Assembly (NCBI RefSeq): GCF_033842475.1
Contig: NZ_JAWXYB010000018.1
Span: forward strand, 1,471,501 to 1,535,500
DNA length: 64,000 nt
Direction: 5' to 3'
DNA from: Acidiphilium acidophilum
Lineage (GTDB): Bacteria > Pseudomonadota > Alphaproteobacteria > Acetobacterales > Acetobacteraceae
The notes beneath the pieces are model-generated. The model was not told the DNA's origin and did not search any database. It saw only the letters and a list, made by a program, of their open reading frames with translations. The position numbers were made by a program, and so were the translations under genes. Position 1 is the first letter of the stretch; every line of letters begins with the position of its first letter. Positions 1-9,437 of the stretch are shown here, piece by piece.

Positions 1-2
1 GC

Positions 3-2513
<2,511 letters not shown>

Positions 2514-2547
2514 AGCGAAAGGGAGGGAAGGGAAGGGGAGGCAAGCA

Positions 2548-2569
2548 CTTCTTTTTTGAAAAAAAGAAG
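2548..2569. repeat. A/T-rich hairpin element A (single arm)
   Basis: CTTCTTTTTT (2548-2557) pairs with AAAAAAGAAG (2560-2569) around a GA loop and is followed by GCAAAAAACTTTT. This is the left half of the element seen complete at 4774-4891, 8299-8414 and 9215-9331. A separate GC-rich stem (CTCGGGC with GCCCGGG, about 2586-2607) follows. It lies between the convergent 3' ends of uvrA and the Uma2 gene, so a role in transcription termination is likely but inferred. Confidence 0.8.
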
Positions 2570-2636
2570 CAAAAAACTTTTCGTCCTCGGGCTGATCGGC
2601 GCCCGGGCTGCATACCTAAACGAAATCAGGCGCGCC

Positions 2637-3221
2637 TTAGCGACGCGTGTTGAGCCGCGTCGTACGGTAAAACGCCATCAAAGGCGTCACATAACCGATG
2701 CTCTCCAAGTGAAGTTCGCCACTGGAAACAACCTCCGCCTGCTCCGGCCAACTGCCATCTGACCGCCGTCGCAAAACCTCCGCACCGACCGATACCGAAG
2801 AGACGACCAATATCTCACGCACGCTCGGTATCGACGCGTAGGCCCAGACGTTCGCCCAAGTCTCCCGATGATTGCTCGGCGATAATATCTCGATCAGCAA
2901 CACGGGCGCACTCAACAGCGACCCGTCATCCCCACCCGGCGAACAACTCACCCCGATATCCGGCACTCGCACATTATGCGCACGCTCCAGATGCGGCGTA
3001 ACCCCGGGCGCCATCAGCACTTCGCAAGCACTGCCCCGCTCCAGCAGATGATTGCCGATCAACCGCGCAATCTCCGCCTGAATCCGAGCATGCGTCGTAC
3101 TCGCCGGCGCCATCGCCACCGGCTCACCATCGACAAGCTGCCAGACCTGGCCGTCCTCAGGACACCAATCCAAGAATTCCGCCACACTCATCCGAGCCGG
3201 GAATTTGATCGCACTAGACAT
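2637..3221 (-). CDS. Uma2 family (DUF820) restriction-endonuclease-like protein
   Basis: A 194-residue protein with the Uma2/DUF820 layout: an N-terminal Met-Ser-x-x-Glu-Phe-Leu segment, a region with Leu-Val-Asp-Gly-Glu-Pro near residue 32, then Val-Pro-Asp near 86 and Ile-Glu-Ile-Leu-Ser-Pro-Ser near 110. The Asp and Glu match the PD-(D/E)XK-like core of the family. The biological role of Uma2 proteins is unsettled; they are often stand-alone genes with variable presence. The gene is monocistronic, convergent with uvrA, and starts beside the IS1380 remnant. ATG at 3221 is the natural start. Family call is firm, function is not. Confidence 0.88.
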   Translation of the reverse strand: MSSAIKFPARMSVAEFLDWCPEDGQVWQLVDGEPVAMAPASTTHARIQAEIARLIGNHLLERGSACEVLMAPGVTPHLERAHNVRVPDIGVSCSPGGDDGSLLSAPVLLIEILSPSNHRETWANVWAYASIPSVREILVVSSVSVGAEVLRRRSDGSWPEQAEVVSSGELHLESIGYVTPLMAFYRTTRLNTRR

Positions 3222-3354
3222 AAATAATTACTTAGCACGACATTTGACCGGCGCGAAGCCAAAACGCCCCATGCCTTTACGCCCCGGACCACCAAAAACA
3301 GCGGTGAAAGTTCTTCTGCGACAAAGGAATTTCACGAGTAGAGGAGTATCCCCG

Positions 3355-3560
3355 ATGCAGACGGAGTGTAGCGCGGTGCGATTTGAATTTGGGGAGGTCC
3401 GGGCCGGGTCGTGATTGCTGACTTTGACGGTGGAGCGATCACCTCGGATGCCGATGCTCTATTGCTGGGTGCGGCCGATCGGGCGATCCGGTTGACCGAG
3501 TGCTTCGCCGCCTGTTTCAACGACCGCCGTTCCCCCGATCACATCAAGCACGACGTCCTC
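3355..3560 (+). pseudogene. IS1380-family transposase, N-terminal remnant with frameshift
   Basis: An ATG at 3355 opens a short reading frame starting Met-Gln-Thr-Glu-Cys-Ser-Ala and ending at a TGA at 3412-3414. The similarity continues in another frame from 3411 as IADFDGGAITSDADALLLG and then a Phe-Ala-Ala-Cys-Phe block. These are typical N-terminal motifs of IS1380 transposases, so one base was lost or two gained near 3405. The homology stops around 3530-3565, after about 65 of some 450 residues. No catalytic domain follows and I found no terminal inverted repeats. It is a dead IS fragment joined in frame to an ABC ATPase tail. Confidence 0.7.
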
Positions 3561-3758
3561 GCCGCCCTCTGCGCCGCCGGTCACGGCGTCATTCTATCCA
3601 CCCACATGCTCGGCACCATCGGCGACGATTGTTCCGAAATCCTCTTCCTCGGCAATGGCACCTGCACCCACCGCTGGTCCCGGGCGGACATCGCCGCCGC
3701 GCGCCAAACCCCCGGCGGGCTCGATGCAATGGTCGTGAACGCCCTCGAATCCGCCTAA
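3545..3758 (+). pseudogene. ABC transporter ATP-binding protein, C-terminal fragment
   Basis: In frame with the IS1380 remnant, residues after the junction read Leu-Ala-Ala-Leu-Cys-Ala-Ala-Gly-His-Gly, then GVILSTHMLGTIGDDCSEI and Phe-Leu-Gly-Asn-Gly-Thr. This is the end of an ABC ATPase: the hydrophobic strand, the H-loop His in Ser-Thr-His, and the strand before the C-terminal tail. Walker A, signature and Walker B are all missing. The fragment runs to a TAA at 3756-3758 and overlaps the convergent aldolase stop by 4 bp. It appears to be what remains of a transporter gene after an insertion and deletion. A short chimeric protein could be made from GTG 3411, but nothing suggests it works. 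Confidence 0.65.
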
Positions 3759-4684
3759 CCCAAAACCGCCCGCCGATCCCGCCGCCCCAACCGCTCCAGC
3801 AAATACTCGATCTCCGCCCGCGCCACCGCACTCAACCCCGCCGCCGGCGCCCGCTGGGTCTCATGCGCAATCGCCCCCCGCCGCCACAGCACATATTTCC
3901 GCACCGCGAGCCCGATCCCCTGCTGCTGCTCGTAACGGATCAACGGCAGATGCGCATCGAACAGATCATGCGCCGCCTCCCGCTCACCCGCACCGGCCCG
4001 CGCCACCAGCTCCACCAGCATGTCGGGAAACGCATACCCCGTCATCGCCCCATCCGCCCCGCGCTCCATCTCGAAATCCAGAAACAACCCGCCATTCCCG
4101 GTCAAAATCGAAAGCGGCCGCATCGACCCCTCGCGCTGAAACCCCCGCAGCGCCGAGATTTTCTCCAACCCCGGCCAATCCTCATGCTTGAGCATCACGC
4201 ACGACGAATGCTCCATCACAATCGCCCGGATCACCCCCGGCGTCATCACCACGCTCAGCGTCAGCGGATAATCCTGAATAACGAACGGAACATCCGCCCC
4301 GATCGCCGCCACCGCCTGCCGATAATACGAAATGATCTGATCATCCGTCCGCAACGAAGGCGGCGGCGCAATCATCACCCCCGCCGCCCCGCTCGCCATC
4401 GCGCCATGCGCCAGCCCCCGCATCGCGGCAAACCCCGGCGCCGAAACCCCCACGATCACCGGAACCCCCGCCCGCCGGATCACCCGGTCCGAAAGCGCCA
4501 GCGCCTCCGCCTGATCCAGCTTCGGCGCCTCGCCCATAATCCCCAATATCGTCAGCCCGGAAACCCCGCACCCGACATAAAAATCCGTCAGCCGATCGAC
4601 CGAAGCCTCATCGATCGCCCCACCCGGCAAAAACGGCGTCGCCGCAATCGCAAACACCCCGGACGTCCCCTCATCGAGCCTCAT
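3755..4684 (-). CDS. DapA/NanA-family (beta/alpha)8 aldolase-lyase
   Basis: A 309-residue class I lyase of the dihydrodipicolinate synthase superfamily. Seen are the N-terminal Ala-Thr-Pro-Phe, a Gly-Ile-Met-Gly-Glu loop in place of the usual GTTGE, the catalytic Tyr in QDYPL near residue 137, and the Schiff-base Lys in MLKHED near 165. These spacings match DapA, but substrate-determining loops differ, so true DapA, a keto-deoxy sugar aldolase or a dehydratase are all possible. ATG 4684 is chosen: it follows a G-rich stretch and the protein then begins like the family; a longer frame from 4741 adds an atypical Arg-rich leader. The gene stands alone beside the broken ABC fragment. Confidence 0.8.
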   Translation of the reverse strand: MRLDEGTSGVFAIAATPFLPGGAIDEASVDRLTDFYVGCGVSGLTILGIMGEAPKLDQAEALALSDRVIRRAGVPVIVGVSAPGFAAMRGLAHGAMASGAAGVMIAPPPSLRTDDQIISYYRQAVAAIGADVPFVIQDYPLTLSVVMTPGVIRAIVMEHSSCVMLKHEDWPGLEKISALRGFQREGSMRPLSILTGNGGLFLDFEMERGADGAMTGYAFPDMLVELVARAGAGEREAAHDLFDAHLPLIRYEQQQGIGLAVRKYVLWRRGAIAHETQRAPAAGLSAVARAEIEYLLERLGRRDRRAVLG

Positions 4685-4773
4685 CACACCCCCCCACACC
4701 AATCCTGCCCGCACGCTACGGCACCAAAACCGCCCACGCAAACGCCAGCGTCGCAGGCAGATAAAAGTAAGTT

Positions 4774-4891
4774 CTTCTTTTTTGTGAACAAAAAAGAAGC
4801 AAAAAAAACTTTGTTAATCTGGGTCTGTGCTGTCGAAACGCCCGTGCCCCAATTCAAGAAAGTTTTTTGGTTCTTTTTTACAAAAAAGAAC
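4774..4891. repeat. Paired A/T hairpin element B with GC-rich core
   Basis: Left hairpin: CTTCTTTTTTGT (4774-4785) with ACAAAAAAGAAG (4788-4799). Right hairpin: GTTCTTTTTT (4870-4879) with AAAAAAGAAC (4882-4891). Between them AAAAAAAACTTTG (4801-4813) is inverted relative to AAGTTTTTTGG (4860-4870), enclosing a core with ATCTGGG and CGCCCGTGCCCC. Read on either strand the core ends in AAGTTTTTT and a T-rich tract, which could act as a two-way terminator. It overlaps the last codons of the DUF1045 gene. Confidence 0.8.
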
Positions 4892-5558
4892 TTTTCTTCT
4901 TCCCCTCACCAAACCCCACCCGCCCCACCAGCCTGAACGCCGCGCCCGGCTTATCCTCGACAAACACCGCCACGCCCTCAACCCGTCGCGCCATCCCCAG
5001 CGCCGCCGCGAAATACCCCCGCGCCGCCGCCTCCAGCGCATCGCCATCCGCCAGCCGCTCGCTCAGCGTCATATGAAACTGCCACCGGTCAAGCACATGC
5101 CCATACCCGTATTGCGCCAGCAGTCCCCGCCCATGCTCATCCAGCCGCCCCGCCCGCCGCGCCATCTCGGTAGCCGATTCCGCAACCCGATGCCGCTCCA
5201 GCCCGGTCACGCACAAATCCGCCACCGCCTGAAGCGCAGCACTCCGCTCGATCTCGGTCAGCGCAATGAACCCGTCGATCCGTGAAACCCGCAACCCCGG
5301 CATCTCGAACGGCGCCACCCCGGCCAGCAACTCCCGCACATCCGCCATCAGCGCATCGAGCCCGAACGCCAGCCGCATCGGCGGCTTGATCGTGGCATGA
5401 AACCCATACCGCCGCGGTGCCGCCGTCGCCGCCGCAATCCCCGCAAAATCCGGCTGAACCAGCGCCACCCCGCGCTCCGGGTCCCGCCCCAGCCAGCACG
5501 TCCCCGCCGCCCAGAGCGGATCGGACAGGGCAGGGGCGTAATAAATCGCAGCGCGCAT
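4878..5558 (-). CDS. DUF1045 2H-phosphoesterase-like protein
   Basis: A 226-residue protein of the DUF1045 family, known mainly from phosphonate-utilisation gene clusters and related to 2H phosphodiesterases. The two His-x-Thr motifs are present: HATI in RYGFHATIKPP near residue 54 and HMTL near residue 161, which would form the active site. The start Met-Arg-Ala-Ala-Ile-Tyr-Tyr-Ala-Pro is typical. No phn genes are nearby, so its substrate cannot be inferred from context. The last residues (Gly-Lys-Lys-Lys-Ser-Ser-Phe-Leu) are encoded by the right hairpin of repeat element B and the TAA stop lies in that hairpin, so the repeat appears to have supplied a new C-terminus. Divergent from the AbrB-family gene. 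Confidence 0.82.
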   Translation of the reverse strand: MRAAIYYAPALSDPLWAAGTCWLGRDPERGVALVQPDFAGIAAATAAPRRYGFHATIKPPMRLAFGLDALMADVRELLAGVAPFEMPGLRVSRIDGFIALTEIERSAALQAVADLCVTGLERHRVAESATEMARRAGRLDEHGRGLLAQYGYGHVLDRWQFHMTLSERLADGDALEAAARGYFAAALGMARRVEGVAVFVEDKPGAAFRLVGRVGFGEGKKKSSFL

Positions 5559-5670
5559 CGCAGGGGTCCATCAGTGAGGGCAATGCCTCCATACTCCGGA
5601 TCACCGCGCCGCCACCATTGTCCCCCCCCGCCATTTATGACAGACGAGCTACCGTATCGCCCGAGGCCTC

Positions 5671-5730
5671 CAGTGACCCCAAACCCAGTGACCCCACACC
5701 CAGTGATCCCACACCCAGTGACCCCACACC
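5671..5730. repeat. Four tandem 15-bp units before the AbrB-family gene
   Basis: CAGTGACCCCACACC is repeated four times (5671, 5686, 5701, 5716) with single changes in units 1 and 3. The array ends 4 bp before the chosen ATG at 5735. The unit is a multiple of three and in frame with the gene, reading Ser-Asp-Pro-Thr-Pro on an upstream extension that has no good start codon. It may therefore be 5' leader, or an N-terminal Pro-rich extension if a TTG is used. Confidence 0.9.
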
Positions 5731-5734
5731 GCGG

Positions 5735-6826
5735 ATGATCCATCTCCCGCCGATTCCGGCACCGCCTTTGCTGCGCCGCTGGCTCGTCCTGATCGTCATC
5801 ACCCTCCTCGCCACCATCGGCCTCGCGGCACTCCACATCCCCTCCGCCGCCCTGTTCGCCGGGCTGTTCATCGCCACCATCCTCGCCTTGCGCGGCTTCG
5901 CGCCGGATGGCGTGAACCCCCGCCTCGTCATCGCCGCCCAATCCGTCCTCGGCACCATGATCGGCATGCTGGTCCAGACCTCGACCCTGCGCGCCCTCGG
6001 CGGCCACATCGTCGCGGTCCTCATCGTCACCACCGCCACCCTCCTGGTCAGCATCGCCGCCGGCCTCCTGCTCAGCCTCCGCCGCGATGTCGATCCCATC
6101 ACCGGCGCCCTCGCCCTCACCACCGGCGGCGCGTCCGCCATCGTCTCCCTCGCCGCCCAGTTCGGCGGCGATGACCGCATGGTCGCCATCGTCCAATACC
6201 TCCGGGTCGGCCTCGTCACCGCCAGCATGCCCCTCATCGTCGCCCTGGCCTTCCATCCCCCCCATCACCACGCCGCCGCCGCCCATCCGGCCACCGCCCC
6301 GTGGTTCATCGGCCTCGCCATCCTCATCCTGTCCGGCACGCTCGGCCTCCTCCTCGCCCGCGTCACCCGGCTCCCCGCTGGCACCCTGCTCGGCCCCATG
6401 ATCATCGCGGGCGCCATCACCCTCTCCGGCATCGCTCCCGGCGCCATCGTCCCCCTCCCGCTGGTCGACCTCGCCTACGCGCTGATCGGCTGGCAGGCCG
6501 GCCTCAAATTCACCCTCTCACGCCTCAAACAGGTCGGCCGCGCCCTCCCGGCCGCGCTCACCCTCATCATTCTGGTCAACTTCATCTGCGCCGGTCTCGG
6601 CGTCCTGCTCGCCCACCTCACCGGCGTCAGCGCCTACGATGGCTACCTCGCCACCGTCCCCGGAGGCATCTACGCCGCCCTCGCCCTCGCCATTTCCAGC
6701 CGCACCGATGTCACCTTCGTCCTCGCCGTCCACGTCCTGCGCGTCGTCATGCTGATGTTCGCCATGCCGCTCTTCGTCCGCCTCCTCCGCCGCTTCACCG
6801 CCCCCGGCATGGCGAACGATGTCTGA
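5735..6826 (+). CDS. AbrB-family integral membrane protein (AmoA regulator-like, PF05145)
   Basis: A 363-residue very hydrophobic protein with about ten membrane segments, arranged as two related halves. Each half holds a glycine-rich loop: Leu-Gly-Thr-Met-Ile-Gly-Met near residue 75 and Leu-Gly-Pro-Met-Ile-Ile near 218. Further motifs are TTGGASAIVSLAAQFGGD in the middle and Ala-Thr-Val-Pro-Gly-Gly-Ile-Tyr near 306. The family is often annotated as an ammonia monooxygenase regulator or AbrB transcription factor, but the sequence is that of a transporter or channel-like membrane protein with no DNA-binding AbrB fold. Substrate unknown. ATG 5735 sits directly after the 15-bp repeats and matches the family N-terminus. 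It could be transcribed with the downstream MHS transporter. Confidence 0.85.
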   Translation: MIHLPPIPAPPLLRRWLVLIVITLLATIGLAALHIPSAALFAGLFIATILALRGFAPDGVNPRLVIAAQSVLGTMIGMLVQTSTLRALGGHIVAVLIVTTATLLVSIAAGLLLSLRRDVDPITGALALTTGGASAIVSLAAQFGGDDRMVAIVQYLRVGLVTASMPLIVALAFHPPHHHAAAAHPATAPWFIGLAILILSGTLGLLLARVTRLPAGTLLGPMIIAGAITLSGIAPGAIVPLPLVDLAYALIGWQAGLKFTLSRLKQVGRALPAALTLIILVNFICAGLGVLLAHLTGVSAYDGYLATVPGGIYAALALAISSRTDVTFVLAVHVLRVVMLMFAMPLFVRLLRRFTAPGMANDV

Positions 6827-6978
6827 CCCGTCCGAAATAAGCAAAAATCACCCCGCGCCATGCATCCCGCGCGGTTGTTGCCGCATGAACGCTCTGCCAT
6901 AGCCGAAACCACCGGAACCAACGGATGCCACATCGAGCCGCCGCAGAACCGGACAGGGACATGAAAAGGGGACTCGCC

Positions 6979-8277
6979 ATGCCTTCCACCGCGCCCACCA
7001 CCCGCCAGATCACCCGCGTCGCCATCGCCAGCATCGTCGGCTCGGTGATCGAACAATACGATTTCCTGGTCACCGGCATCATCGCCGCCACGGTCTGGGG
7101 CGGCATCTTCTTCAAACTCCACGCCCTCGCCGCCGTCGCCGCCGCCATCGGCGTCTACGGCATCGGCATCATGATCCGCCCGGTCGGGGCCTACATCTTC
7201 GGCAATCTGGCGGACCGCGCCGGCCGCAAGAACGCCCTGGTCGGCGCTTTGGTCCTGATGGGCGTGAGCACCCTCCTCATCGGCCTCACCCCCACCTACG
7301 CCACCATCGGCATCGCCGCCCCCATCCTGCTGATCATCTTCCGCCTCGCCCAGGGCATCAGCTTCGGCGCCGAATTCGGCACCGCCTCCACCTGGGTGAT
7401 CGAACAGGCGGCCCATTCGAAATATCGCGGCTTCTGGGGCGCCTGGGTCGGCTTCGCCATCCCGATCGGCCTGCTCCTCGGCTTCGGCTCGGTCATCTTC
7501 GTCAAATCCCTGATGAGCGAAGCCGCGTTCATCGCCTATGGCTGGCGCATCTTCTTCGTCATCGGCTTCCTCGTCGCCATCGTCGGCCTCGTCATCCGCC
7601 TGCGCACCGAAGACAGCCAGTTGTTCGAAACCCTCAAAGCCGACCGCCAGATCCTCGACCACCCCGCCGCCCGGGTCTGGCGCGAAATGCCGGGCCGCAT
7701 CCTGCGCACCTCGGTCGTCAACGCCATGTTCAGCGGCGCCTTCTTCCTCTGCTTCGTCTTCGGCACCAGCTACATGAAAGTCGTCGGCTTCACCGCCGGA
7801 CAGGCCGAAGCCATCGGCCTGCTCGCCGCCGCCTTCATGCTCGGCTTCATGATCATCGGCGCCTTCCTCGCCGACCGCATCAGCCGCCGCGCCGTCCTGC
7901 TCACCTCCGCCATCACCTTCCTGATCTTCGCAATCCCCTATTTCTACCTGATCAACACCCACCAGCTCATCCTCGCCGCCATCGCCGAAATCATCGGCTT
8001 TGGCTTCGTGTTCGGCTTCGGCTACGGCGCCATCCCGGCCTTCTACACCGAGAATTTCCCCACCCGCTACCGCGCCTCCGGCGCCAGTGCCGGCTACCAG
8101 ATCTCCCAGGTCTACGGCGGCGGCCTCATCCCCATCCTCGCCGGCCTGATCCTCAAAAGCGTCGGAATCAAACACGCCTTCATCTATATCGGCCTCCTCG
8201 TCATGGCCTACGCCGCCGCCGCGATCGTCGCGATCCTGATGACCCCGGAAACCGGGGGGAGCGATCTTTCGAAGTAA
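6979..8277 (+). CDS. MFS transporter, metabolite:H+ symporter (MHS/ShiA-like) family
   Basis: A 432-residue inner-membrane symporter with 12 predicted segments. The start of helix 1 (GSVIEQYDFLVTG) and the loop NLADRAGRKNAL near residue 75 are the hallmark MHS motifs; RLAQGISFGAEFG near 120 is the matching helix 4 motif, and Thr-Glu-Asn-Phe-Pro-Thr-Arg-Tyr-Arg near 357 the second-half signature. Relatives move organic acids or osmolytes with protons; the substrate here cannot be told. Start chosen at ATG 6979 because AAAAGGGG lies about 8 bases before it; ATG 6961 is possible. About 150 bp follow the AbrB-family stop. Element C lies just after the stop codon. Confidence 0.9.
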   Translation: MPSTAPTTRQITRVAIASIVGSVIEQYDFLVTGIIAATVWGGIFFKLHALAAVAAAIGVYGIGIMIRPVGAYIFGNLADRAGRKNALVGALVLMGVSTLLIGLTPTYATIGIAAPILLIIFRLAQGISFGAEFGTASTWVIEQAAHSKYRGFWGAWVGFAIPIGLLLGFGSVIFVKSLMSEAAFIAYGWRIFFVIGFLVAIVGLVIRLRTEDSQLFETLKADRQILDHPAARVWREMPGRILRTSVVNAMFSGAFFLCFVFGTSYMKVVGFTAGQAEAIGLLAAAFMLGFMIIGAFLADRISRRAVLLTSAITFLIFAIPYFYLINTHQLILAAIAEIIGFGFVFGFGYGAIPAFYTENFPTRYRASGASAGYQISQVYGGGLIPILAGLILKSVGIKHAFIYIGLLVMAYAAAAIVAILMTPETGGSDLSK

Positions 8278-8298
8278 GGCCGGGAAGGGAAGGGAAGC

Positions 8299-8414
8299 GC
8301 TTCTTTTTTGCAAAAAAGAAGCAAAAAACTCTCTTGAATCTGGGCCCATGCCCTCTCGAACGCCCGTGCCCCAACTAACAAAAGTTTTTTGCTACTTTTT
8401 TTCAAAAAAGTAGC
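8299..8414. repeat. Paired A/T hairpin element C with GC-rich core
   Basis: The left arm is a perfect palindrome, GCTTCTTTTTTG joined to CAAAAAAGAAGC (8299-8322). The right arm pairs GCTACTTTTTT (8391-8401) with AAAAAAGTAGC (8404-8414). The right stem differs from the left by T-to-A in one strand and A-to-T in the other, keeping the pair intact. The core carries TTGAATCTGGGCCC and CGCCCGTGCCCC as in element B, bounded by AAAAAACT and AAAGTTTTTT. It sits between the MHS transporter and the next co-directional gene. Confidence 0.8.
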
Positions 8415-8466
8415 CCTTCCTTGGCCTTCGCCTGCCCTTTTCCGGCTTTCTCACCCCCCGCCCGTT

Positions 8467-9144
8467 ATGCTTATAGTCCCATGTGACCGAAGCACCCGCC
8501 CTCATGAAGCCTTGACCGAAACCCTCAAAGCCATCTTTGCGGGGTTCCATCGCGAGGCGGTCCGGCTGGCCCAGCACCACCGGGCCGCGATGCCGATGGT
8601 CACGTTGTTGCTGGGCTATTTCAACCGCGTGGTGATCCGCTTCGCCCAATCCGCTGGCAAACCCGCCGCACCACCGCGCCCGATCCGCGATCCCGCACCT
8701 GGCACCACCGAGACCGCGCCGCCGAAACCATCGCGCCCGCGCAAACCCTCACCGTTCTCCACCCAATTCGCCTGGCTTCTGCATCTGCTGCCGACCACGC
8801 CGACCACAGGCGTCGTCGCCGCCCAAGCCCATTACGACCTGATCGCGTTCGTCAATTCGCCCGAGCTGATCGCCCTGCTCGCCGCCAAACCAAGCCTCGG
8901 TCGCATCCTCCGCCCGATCTGCCGCATGTTCGGCGTGAACCTCCCCGACCACCTCCGCCCGCCACCCCGCCAGCGACGCCAGCGCAAACCCAACCCCAAC
9001 CCCAAACCCAAACGCATCATCTGGCCGATCCCCCTCGACCCCGCCGATATCCGCATCCCCGACGCCAACTACCACGGCGTCCATTTCGGCCCCGGCAACC
9101 GCTTCTGGCCACCCCGACGAAAATATCGAAAAATTTGCCCCTGA
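8467..9144 (+). CDS. Unrecognised protein with Pro/Arg-rich linkers
   Basis: A 225-residue protein I cannot assign. An N-terminal helical stretch (Thr-Leu-Lys-Ala-Ile-Phe-Ala-Gly-Phe) is followed by a long Pro/Arg/Lys linker. A conserved-looking block follows, with FAWLLHLLP near residue 98 and IALLAAKPSLGRILRPICRM near 135-155, then a second Pro/Lys/Arg-rich tail ending His-Phe-Gly-Pro-Gly-Asn-Arg-Phe-Trp-Pro. There is no signal peptide, membrane segment or catalytic motif. I recall similar proteins in other Acetobacteraceae with the Leu-Arg-Pro-Ile-Cys-Arg-Met block, but cannot check this. ATG 8467 is the first start outside element C; TTG 8512 is an alternative. Flanked by elements C and D. 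Confidence 0.65.
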   Translation: MLIVPCDRSTRPHEALTETLKAIFAGFHREAVRLAQHHRAAMPMVTLLLGYFNRVVIRFAQSAGKPAAPPRPIRDPAPGTTETAPPKPSRPRKPSPFSTQFAWLLHLLPTTPTTGVVAAQAHYDLIAFVNSPELIALLAAKPSLGRILRPICRMFGVNLPDHLRPPPRQRRQRKPNPNPKPKRIIWPIPLDPADIRIPDANYHGVHFGPGNRFWPPRRKYRKICP

Positions 9145-9214
9145 CCGAAGGCAACTTCGCACGCCTATAATGTTACGTTATCGCAACAAGTAAGGGAAAA
9201 AAGCAAAGAAGAGC

Positions 9215-9331
9215 CTTCTTTTTGTGAACAAAAAGAAGCAAAAAAACTTTGTTAATCTGGGCCTGTGACCGTTTCACCGCCCGCGACCCAGCGAAAAAAA
9301 GTTTTTTGCTTCTTTTTTACAAAAAAGAAGC
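9215..9331. repeat. Paired A/T hairpin element D with GC-rich core
   Basis: Left stem CTTCTTTTTGT (9215-9225) with ACAAAAAGAAG (9228-9238); right stem GCTTCTTTTTT (9308-9318) with AAAAAAGAAGC (9321-9331). CAAAAAAACTTTGTTAATCTGG follows the left arm, nearly as in element B, and AAAAAAAGTTTTTT precedes the right arm. It occupies the spacer between the convergent stops of the unrecognised gene (9144) and ispG (9438), where a two-way terminator would be expected. The remainder of this 293-bp spacer shows no gene. Confidence 0.8.
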
Positions 9332-9437
9332 CTTCCTATCCTTACCTATCCCATCCCGCAGCACCGAACATTGGGCTATCAGGAGACGGTGCGCACCGTC
9401 ATGGCAAAATTTCTGAACGAAACGCCGTGAGCGGCGT

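Noticed and set aside
2637-3221. Uma2 gene as part of an anti-phage system
   Set aside because: No neighbouring methylase, helicase or other defence genes; Uma2 proteins are mostly stand-alone.
3500-4936. Long + strand open frame over the DapA-like gene
   Set aside because: It is extremely Arg/Pro/His-rich and lies antisense to a clear family member; a GC-rich shadow.
5671-5730. Possible CRISPR array
   Set aside because: 15-bp units are adjacent with no spacers and no cas genes nearby; simple tandem repeat.
5735-6826. AbrB transcription factor call
   Set aside because: The name comes from an old family label; the protein is a multi-helix membrane protein with no DNA-binding fold.
6670-8349. 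559-codon minus-strand frame over the MHS transporter
   Set aside because: Composed of Asp/Glu/Gly/Ala with no motifs; antisense to a gene with all family signatures.
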